Shown: positions 5,019 to 10,112 of the stretch, piece by piece
Numbering within the stretch: the first letter of the stretch is position 1
Layout: each line of letters begins with the position of its first letter
Assembly: GCA_017414585.1 (NCBI GenBank)
Contig: JAFQLN010000108.1
Span: 1-10,112 of the forward strand
Direction: 5' to 3'
DNA from: Clostridia bacterium
GTDB lineage: Bacteria; Bacillota_A; Clostridia; Oscillospirales; CAG-272
Length of the DNA stretch: 10,112 bases
The notes under the pieces: generated by a model
Seen by the model: only the letters and a program-made list of their open reading frames with translations
Database searches by the model: none
What the model was told of the DNA's origin: nothing
Position numbers and translations under genes: made by a program

Positions 5019-6155
5019 ATGGGACTTTTATTTGCCGAGCGGCTGAAAAAATGCCGGCGTGAGCGCGATCTGACACAGGAACAGCTTGCCGAGAAGATCG
5101 GGATTTCCCCGCAGTCCGTTTCAAAATGGGAACGCGGCGACGGATACCCTGACATCACGCATCTGCCGGTGATTGCCAATTTTTTCGGCATCACGATTGA
5201 TACCCTGCTCGGGAATGACGAAGCGGCGAAGGAAGAGGATATCGAACAGTTTTACGACAAGCTGAACGAAATGGATACATCGGAGGAAAAAGTTGCGTAC
5301 AATCTCGAATATGCGCGCAAATATCCCGATAAAGACCACATTACCCTGAATCTATGCTGGAGCATCATGCTTCTGCCGGAGAAAAAACGGGAGAAATACC
5401 TGCCGCTTTTGAAGGAATCCTGTGAAAAGATCATCCGCGAATCGACCAATCAGGGATTTCGGGAAAATGCCGTGGAATTCATGTGCCGCGTGTGCGATGA
5501 CGCAGAATTTGAGAAATGGTATGCCTTGTGCGAGGACAGCTATGAAGCCTACAAGGGCGAAGTGCTGGAAAAACGGCTGTGGGAACAGAAGAAATACGAG
5601 GAAAGCCGCCTGCGCTTTGATGTGAACAATCTGCGCATCCTTCTGCATTTCATGTTCCGCGACAACCGCAACTGGGCGGCACCCGAACGCGCGGTCGAAT
5701 GGTACGCTTTCCGACTACGGCTGATCGAATTTCTTGCGGAAGACGGGAAAATCCCGGATGCGTGGCTCGGCGCTTATGCACAGCATTATTTCCGCATTGC
5801 GTGTGCCTCTTTCGGCTGCGGCAGACGTGAGGAAGGATATGCGTATCTGGAAAAGGCGTTCGAGCTGTATCCGGCGTGGTTTGCGATTCCGGACGGCACG
5901 CATCTGGATGTCGGAAGCCGCTGGATTTTCGGCGGTGTGAAGATTGCGAAGGATCACTGGCGCATCCGCCTGCCCGACGGAAGCGACGAATGGTCCGGGG
6001 ACCTGTTTTATTTCGACAATCAGCGGGATTTCATGTATACCTGCATGACGCGCAGACACGGCTGGGAGTGGTTTGACTCCGTCCGTGAAGAACCGCGGTT
6101 TCTCGAATATGTCGAACGTGCGCGGAAATTTACCGAAGAAGACGGCGAAAACTAA
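5019..6155 (+). CDS. XRE-family transcriptional regulator with long C-terminal domain (XRE1)
   Basis: This 378-residue protein has an N-terminal XRE/Cro-type helix-turn-helix (about residues 6-64). The core DLTQEQLAEKIGISPQ continues into SVSKWERG and YPDITHLPVIANFFGITIDTLLG, the usual DNA-binding fold of this family. The remaining 310 residues are mostly helical and rich in acidic, basic and aromatic residues, perhaps TPR-like. I do not recognise the ligand or partner. The start is the ATG at 5019 with CAGAGG about 8 bases upstream; an in-frame GTG at 5010 lies within that site and is rejected. XRE2 is a paralogue. Shared blocks include AEDGxIPDAWxGxYA (239-253), GCGR (266-269), IPDG (290-293), FGGxKIxK (304-311) and WFDSVREEPRF (351-361). 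It is divergent from the glycosidase operon and may regulate it, itself, or both. Confidence 0.88.
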   Translation: MGLLFAERLKKCRRERDLTQEQLAEKIGISPQSVSKWERGDGYPDITHLPVIANFFGITIDTLLGNDEAAKEEDIEQFYDKLNEMDTSEEKVAYNLEYARKYPDKDHITLNLCWSIMLLPEKKREKYLPLLKESCEKIIRESTNQGFRENAVEFMCRVCDDAEFEKWYALCEDSYEAYKGEVLEKRLWEQKKYEESRLRFDVNNLRILLHFMFRDNRNWAAPERAVEWYAFRLRLIEFLAEDGKIPDAWLGAYAQHYFRIACASFGCGRREEGYAYLEKAFELYPAWFAIPDGTHLDVGSRWIFGGVKIAKDHWRIRLPDGSDEWSGDLFYFDNQRDFMYTCMTRRHGWEWFDSVREEPRFLEYVERARKFTEEDGEN

Positions 6156-6161
6156 CCGCTT

Positions 6162-6192
6162 GCCGGAAAAATTCCAGCCGCGCTTGTTTTTC
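6162..6192 (+). terminator. Possible weak terminator after XRE1
   Basis: GC-C-GGAA (6162-6168) can pair with TTCC-A-GC (6172-6178) with one mismatch, and T-rich sequence (TTGTTTTTCTT) follows a few bases later. The stem is short and the T tract is offset, so this is only a candidate. A separate XRE2 promoter lies just downstream. Confidence 0.3.
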
Positions 6193-6208
6193 TTCCCAAA
6201 CGGCGTTA

Positions 6209-6237
6209 TTGACGGAGAACTTTGCGTGCGATATAAT
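6209..6237 (+). promoter_or_regulatory. Promoter of XRE2
   Basis: TTGACG (6209-6214), 17 bases, consensus TATAAT (6232-6237). The -35 context GTTATTGACGG is identical to that of XRE1. A palindrome CAGGA-N8-TCCTG (6243-6260), with GTGCAC inside, follows directly at the expected start of transcription. Confidence 0.88.
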
Positions 6238-6285
6238 GAAGGCAGGAAGTGCACCTCCTGAACTGAAAAAAAGGAGAATCCTGCT

Positions 6286-7461
6286 ATGACAGAACTGAAA
6301 ATTCCCGAAGTCATCCTCCGCGAACGGCGTAAGAAAAATCTCACGCAGGAAGAACTCGCGGCAAAACTCGGCGTCTCCCCGCAGGCGATTTCCAACTGGG
6401 AACGCGGCGGTTATCCCGATATCACCCTGCTCCCGCGGATTGCGAACTTCTTCGGCATCACAGTCGATGAACTGATCGGCACCGATGAAGCGCACCGACG
6501 GGAAGAACTGGACGATTTTTTGAAGCGTTACTGGGGCTTTGCGGCAAACCGGGACGGATATGCCCGTAGACTGGCGCTTGCAAAGGAGCTCTATGCGAAA
6601 TATCCGCAGGAGTTTGAAGTGATGCACGCGCTCGGCGATGCGATTGTCAACAATATGCCGCAGATTGCAGAGAACCTGCCGCTGCTCAGCGAAATCCACG
6701 AAAAAATCATGGCATCCTGTACGGACGAAGGATACCGCCGCGACTCGATCCACCGGATGTGCTATGTCTCCACGGATGAGGAACTGGAAGAGCGCATCGG
6801 CAGGAGCGAGCTGGACTGGTCGGAAGCGGCGGCAATCGGGGAAATCCGCGAAGAACGCTTCCTACTGCATGAACGGTACGGCGAATACTACACCCAGCGG
6901 AACGCGAACGATCTGCTCATCTTCATGCAGTACCTCGGAAGGAACAATATGAACTATTACCGCCGGGAGGATGCGTTCGTTTTTGCAGAACCGGCACGCA
7001 CCGCCGCATGGGAAATGCACAAACTGCGCTTGCTTGAAGCGTTCGCGGAGGACGGAGAAATCCCCGATGCGTGGTGCGGATGCTATGCGGAATTTTCGCT
7101 CAAAGCTGCGGGTGCACTGATCGGATGCGGCAGAACGGACGAAGGCTTTGACCGGCTGGAGAAAACCTTTCCCCTGTACGAACGATGGCTTCGGATCCCG
7201 GACGGTGCGCGCATGGACGCGGGATGCCCGGATGCTTTCGGCGGCGCGAAAATTATCAAATGGGACAACACGGACTGCACGGTGCATATCTGCTTTGCCG
7301 ATGGTACGAAAGTGTGGACGCCGTATCTGTGGCTGTTCTGGCAGCTGAAGGGGGATATTGAATGTGCCATGCGGACATGGTGCTGGTTTGACGGCGTGAA
7401 AGAGGATGCGCGGTATCGGACTTTATACGAAAAAGCGAAGAAACTGGCGGGAATCGAATAG
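6286..7461 (+). CDS. XRE-family transcriptional regulator with long C-terminal domain (XRE2)
   Basis: This 391-residue paralogue of XRE1 sits 130 bases downstream on the same strand, under its own promoter. The N-terminal helix-turn-helix (about residues 8-65) has NLTQEELAAKLGVSPQ followed by AISNWERGGYPDITLLPRIANFFGITVDELIG. The C-terminal region repeats the XRE1 blocks: AEDGEIPDAWCGCYA (254-268), GCGR (280-283), IPDG (304-307), FGGAKIIK (318-325) and WFDGVKEDARY (367-377). The middle (about 70-240) is much more diverged. The start is the ATG at 6286 with AAAGGAG about 8 bases upstream. The pair looks like a tandem duplication followed by divergence, and could bind different operators or signals. 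Its target genes are not evident; the downstream gene is housekeeping alaS behind a terminator. Confidence 0.88.
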   Translation: MTELKIPEVILRERRKKNLTQEELAAKLGVSPQAISNWERGGYPDITLLPRIANFFGITVDELIGTDEAHRREELDDFLKRYWGFAANRDGYARRLALAKELYAKYPQEFEVMHALGDAIVNNMPQIAENLPLLSEIHEKIMASCTDEGYRRDSIHRMCYVSTDEELEERIGRSELDWSEAAAIGEIREERFLLHERYGEYYTQRNANDLLIFMQYLGRNNMNYYRREDAFVFAEPARTAAWEMHKLRLLEAFAEDGEIPDAWCGCYAEFSLKAAGALIGCGRTDEGFDRLEKTFPLYERWLRIPDGARMDAGCPDAFGGAKIIKWDNTDCTVHICFADGTKVWTPYLWLFWQLKGDIECAMRTWCWFDGVKEDARYRTLYEKAKKLAGIE

Positions 7462-7480
7462 AAGAATCGGATTCCATAAG

Positions 7481-7510
7481 AAAATCGGAGGAAAGTACTT
7501 CCGATTTTTT
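7481..7510 (+). terminator. Intrinsic terminator after XRE2
   Basis: AAAATCGGAGG (7481-7491) pairs with CTTCCGATTTT (7498-7508): nine exact pairs, then a mismatch and a closing G-C. The right arm runs into T6 (7505-7510). It lies 19 bases after the XRE2 stop and 8 bases before the alaS -35 box, so it separates the two transcripts. Confidence 0.88.
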
Positions 7511-7518
7511 CATAAATC

Positions 7519-7548
7519 TTGACACGTCCTCCCCGTCCATGCTATAAT
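7519..7548 (+). promoter_or_regulatory. Promoter of alaS
   Basis: Consensus TTGACA (7519-7524), 18 bases, consensus TATAAT (7543-7548). The leader to the alaS start is only about 40 bases, too short for a T-box, and no attenuator is seen. Confidence 0.9.
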
Positions 7549-7596
7549 AAAGGATACGAAAAATCTATCTTTATTATATACGAAGGAGAAATCCCA

Positions 7597-10112
7597 ATGC
7601 AGTGGACTTCCGTCAACGACCTGAGAGAAAAATATCTCTCTTTCTTTGAATCGAAGGGTCATCTCCGTCTCCCTTCCTTCCCGCTCGTTCCCCAGAACGA
7701 CAAATCCCTTCTTCTCATCAACTCCGGTATGGCGCCGATGAAGAAATTCTTTACCGGTGAAGTCGAACCGCCCCGCAAGCGTGTTACCACCTGCCAGAAG
7801 TGCATCCGCACCCCCGACCTGGAACGTGTAGGTCACACCGCACGTCACGGCACGTATTTTGAAATGCTCGGCAACTTCTCGTTCGGCGATTACTTCAAGG
7901 ATCAGGCGATTCCGTGGGCGTGGGAATTCCTCACAAAGACCCTCGAAATTCCGGAAGACCTTCTCTATCCGTCCATTTACGAAGAAGACGATGAAGCATT
8001 TGAACTCTGGAACAAGGTCATCGGCGTTCCCGCAGAAAGAATCATCCGTCTCGGCAAAGAGGACAACTTCTGGGAACACGGCACCGGTCCCTGCGGCCCC
8101 TGCTCCGAAATCTACTTTGACCGCGGTCTGAAGTACGGCTGCGGCAAGCCCGACTGCAAGCCCGGATGCGACTGCGACAGATTCATGGAAATCTGGAACA
8201 ACGTATTCACCCAGTTCAACTCCGACGGCAAGGGCAATTACACCGAACTCGAACACAAGAACATCGACACCGGTATGGGTCTCGAACGTCTTGCCTGTGT
8301 TATGCAGGGCGTGGACAATATGTTCGAGGTTGACGGTGTGCGCAAGATTCTCGACAAGGTTGTTGAAATCTCCGGCAAGAACTACGGCGAAGACAAGGAA
8401 AACGATATCTCCATCCGTGTTATCACGGACCATGTCCGCGGTGCAACCTTCATGATCTGTGACGGCGTTATTCCCTCCAATGAAGGACGCGGCTATGTTC
8501 TCCGCAGAATCCTCCGCAGAGCAGCACGCCACGGCAAGCTCCTCGGCATCAACCGCGAATTCCTCACCGAAGTCTGTGACGTTGTCATCGCGGAAAACGT
8601 GGCAGGCTATCCCGAACTCGGCGAAAAGGCGGACTACATCAAGAAGGTTATGTCCATTGAAGAAGACCGCTTCAACGCCACCATCGACGCGGGTCTCTCC
8701 ATCCTCAGCGATCTCGTGAAGACCACTCTGCAGGACGGTGCTGACACCATTTCCGGCGAAGAAGTATTCAAGCTCTACGATACATTCGGATTCCCGATCG
8801 ACCTTACCCGTGAAATCGCAGAAGAAAGCCATCTCAAGATCGACGAAGATGCGTTCAAGCAGCTCATGCAGGAACAGAAAGTCCGCGCAAGAGAAGCAAG
8901 AGCCAACATCTCCGGCTGGAGCGATGCATCCAAGTCCCTCCTTTCCGATATGGCGAAGACGGAATTCACCGGCTATACGGAAACCGAAACGACCGCAAAG
9001 GTTATTGCCATCCTCTGCGAAGACGAATCCGTGGAAGCCGTTTCCGAAGGCGAATGCACCATCATCCTCGACAAGACTCCCTTCTACGGAGAAGGCGGCG
9101 GTCAGGTCGGCGATACCGGTACCATCTACAAGACCGGCGCACTTGCCAATGTATACGACACCAGAAAGTCCGACGGTGTTTATATCCACATCTGCACCAT
9201 CGTGAACGGCGAAATCAAGGTCGGCGACACCGTTACCGCTGACGTCAACGATATGCGCCGTGAATCCATCAAGAGAAACCACTCTGCGGCACATCTCCTG
9301 CAGGCAGCTCTCCGTCAGGTTCTCGGCACGCACGTAGAACAGGCAGGCTCCTATGTGGACAACACCAAGGTCCGCTTCGACTTCACGCACTTCTCCGCAC
9401 TGACCGCGGAAGAACTCGAAAAGGTCGAAAAGCTCGTCAACCTCAACATCCTCGTCGGCAGTGAAATCGTCACCAAGGAAACCGATATGGAAACAGCCAA
9501 GGCGGAAGGCGCAATGGCTCTGTTCGGCGAAAAGTACGGCAATGTTGTCCGTATGGTCAAGATGGGCGCATTCTCCACGGAACTCTGCGGCGGTACGCAC
9601 TGCGACAACACCGCGAAGATCGGTCTTTTCAAGATCACCGCCGAATCCTCCGTTGCGGCAGGTGTACGCCGTATTGAAGGCGTGACGGGTCTGGGGGTTC
9701 TTGAACTGATCACTGAAAAGGACAGCCTCATCGCTGATACCGCAAAGGTGCTCAAGGCGAACAACACTGCCGATATGCCCGTCCGTGCAAACGCGCTCCA
9801 GAGTGAAATCACCAAGCAGAAGCACGAAATCGACGCGCTCAACCAGAAGCTCGCTGTATCTAAGCTCGATGCAATTCTTGCGGGTGCGGTGGAAGTGAAG
9901 GGCATCAAGCTCGTCACCTCCGACCTCGGCAATTCCGGCATCGACTCCGCACGCGCTCTCTGTGACTCCGTGAAGGACAAGTACGCGGACATGGTTGCAG
10001 TCTTCGCTGTACACGACGGCGAAAAGCTCAACTTTGTTGCAGCGGCAGGCTCCGCGGCAGTCAAGGCAGGCGCACATGCGGGCAAGCTCGTCGGCGCAGT
10101 TTCCGCAGTGAC
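7597..10112 (+). CDS. alaS: Alanine-tRNA ligase (3' end outside window)
   Basis: This gene encodes alanyl-tRNA synthetase, the cytoplasmic class II enzyme that charges and edits tRNA-Ala. The frame stays open to the window edge: 838 complete codons of an expected 875 or so. Visible features are the catalytic core with CQKCIRTPDLERVGHTARHG (66-85) followed by TYFEMLGNFSFGDYF; class II motif 3 DTGMGLERL (224-232); and the editing/zinc site HSAAH (562-566) with CGGTHC (664-669). The C-Ala domain follows (from about 740). A Cys-rich insertion carries C182, C187, C191 and C193. The start is the ATG at 7597 with AAGGAG about 8 bases upstream. Codon choice is strongly biased to C- and G-ending codons (AAC, AAG, CTC), as expected for high expression. 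One result is an 855-codon open frame on the opposite strand, which is not a gene. Confidence 0.97.
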   Translation, partial: MQWTSVNDLREKYLSFFESKGHLRLPSFPLVPQNDKSLLLINSGMAPMKKFFTGEVEPPRKRVTTCQKCIRTPDLERVGHTARHGTYFEMLGNFSFGDYFKDQAIPWAWEFLTKTLEIPEDLLYPSIYEEDDEAFELWNKVIGVPAERIIRLGKEDNFWEHGTGPCGPCSEIYFDRGLKYGCGKPDCKPGCDCDRFMEIWNNVFTQFNSDGKGNYTELEHKNIDTGMGLERLACVMQGVDNMFEVDGVRKILDKVVEISGKNYGEDKENDISIRVITDHVRGATFMICDGVIPSNEGRGYVLRRILRRAARHGKLLGINREFLTEVCDVVIAENVAGYPELGEKADYIKKVMSIEEDRFNATIDAGLSILSDLVKTTLQDGADTISGEEVFKLYDTFGFPIDLTREIAEESHLKIDEDAFKQLMQEQKVRAREARANISGWSDASKSLLSDMAKTEFTGYTETETTAKVIAILCEDESVEAVSEGECTIILDKTPFYGEGGGQVGDTGTIYKTGALANVYDTRKSDGVYIHICTIVNGEIKVGDTVTADVNDMRRESIKRNHSAAHLLQAALRQVLGTHVEQAGSYVDNTKVRFDFTHFSALTAEELEKVEKLVNLNILVGSEIVTKETDMETAKAEGAMALFGEKYGNVVRMVKMGAFSTELCGGTHCDNTAKIGLFKITAESSVAAGVRRIEGVTGLGVLELITEKDSLIADTAKVLKANNTADMPVRANALQSEITKQKHEIDALNQKLAVSKLDAILAGAVEVKGIKLVTSDLGNSGIDSARALCDSVKDKYADMVAVFAVHDGEKLNFVAAAGSAAVKAGAHAGKLVGAVSAV

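Noticed and set aside
7510..10077. An 855-codon open frame on the minus strand
   Set aside because: It is the antisense of alaS. The plus strand encodes unmistakable AlaS motifs, and the strong codon bias of alaS removes stop codons from the opposite frame.

Overview
The window looks like a chromosomal segment of a Bacillota (Firmicutes) genome, most likely class Clostridia. The reasons are near-consensus SigA promoters with AGGAG-type ribosome binding sites, a T-box leader, an AlaS with the Cys-rich insertion that I recall from clostridial AlaS proteins, and a palindromic intergenic repeat of a kind I associate with gut Clostridia. The order or family cannot be fixed from sequence alone.

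Layout. (1) Bases 1-1426, minus strand: a consensus promoter (1398-1426) drives a T-box leader with a readable GUC (valine) specifier and an intrinsic terminator. Next come a small uridine-kinase-like P-loop kinase (538-1101), a C/U-rich 321-base gap with a strong stem-loop, and the first 72 codons of valS, cut by the window edge. (2) Bases 1449-1840: a 392-bp inverted-repeat, MITE-like element with nested hairpins and a core of three 23-bp-spaced palindromic repeats. (3) Bases 1858-4846, minus strand: a two-gene glycosidase operon with its own promoter, encoding a GH36/clan GH-D-like protein followed by a divergent GH29-like protein. Neither has a visible signal peptide, so both probably act on imported sugars. 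(4) Bases 4945-7461, plus strand: two tandem paralogous XRE-family regulators, each with its own promoter and a long C-terminal domain I cannot assign. The first is divergent from the glycosidase operon. (5) Bases 7481-10112, plus strand: a terminator, a consensus promoter and alaS, which runs off the window end after 838 codons.

How it fits together. The two synthetase genes are housekeeping. The valS side appears to be controlled by uncharged tRNA-Val, and the control seems to include the kinase gene lying between leader and valS. alaS has only a short leader with no room for a T-box. The glycosidase pair and adjacent XRE pair are the accessory part. A natural but unproven reading is that XRE1 controls the divergent glycosidase operon. 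No clear-cut new system is evident. The best leads are the T-box/kinase/valS arrangement, the inverted-repeat element, and the duplicated regulators with an unassigned C-terminal domain.
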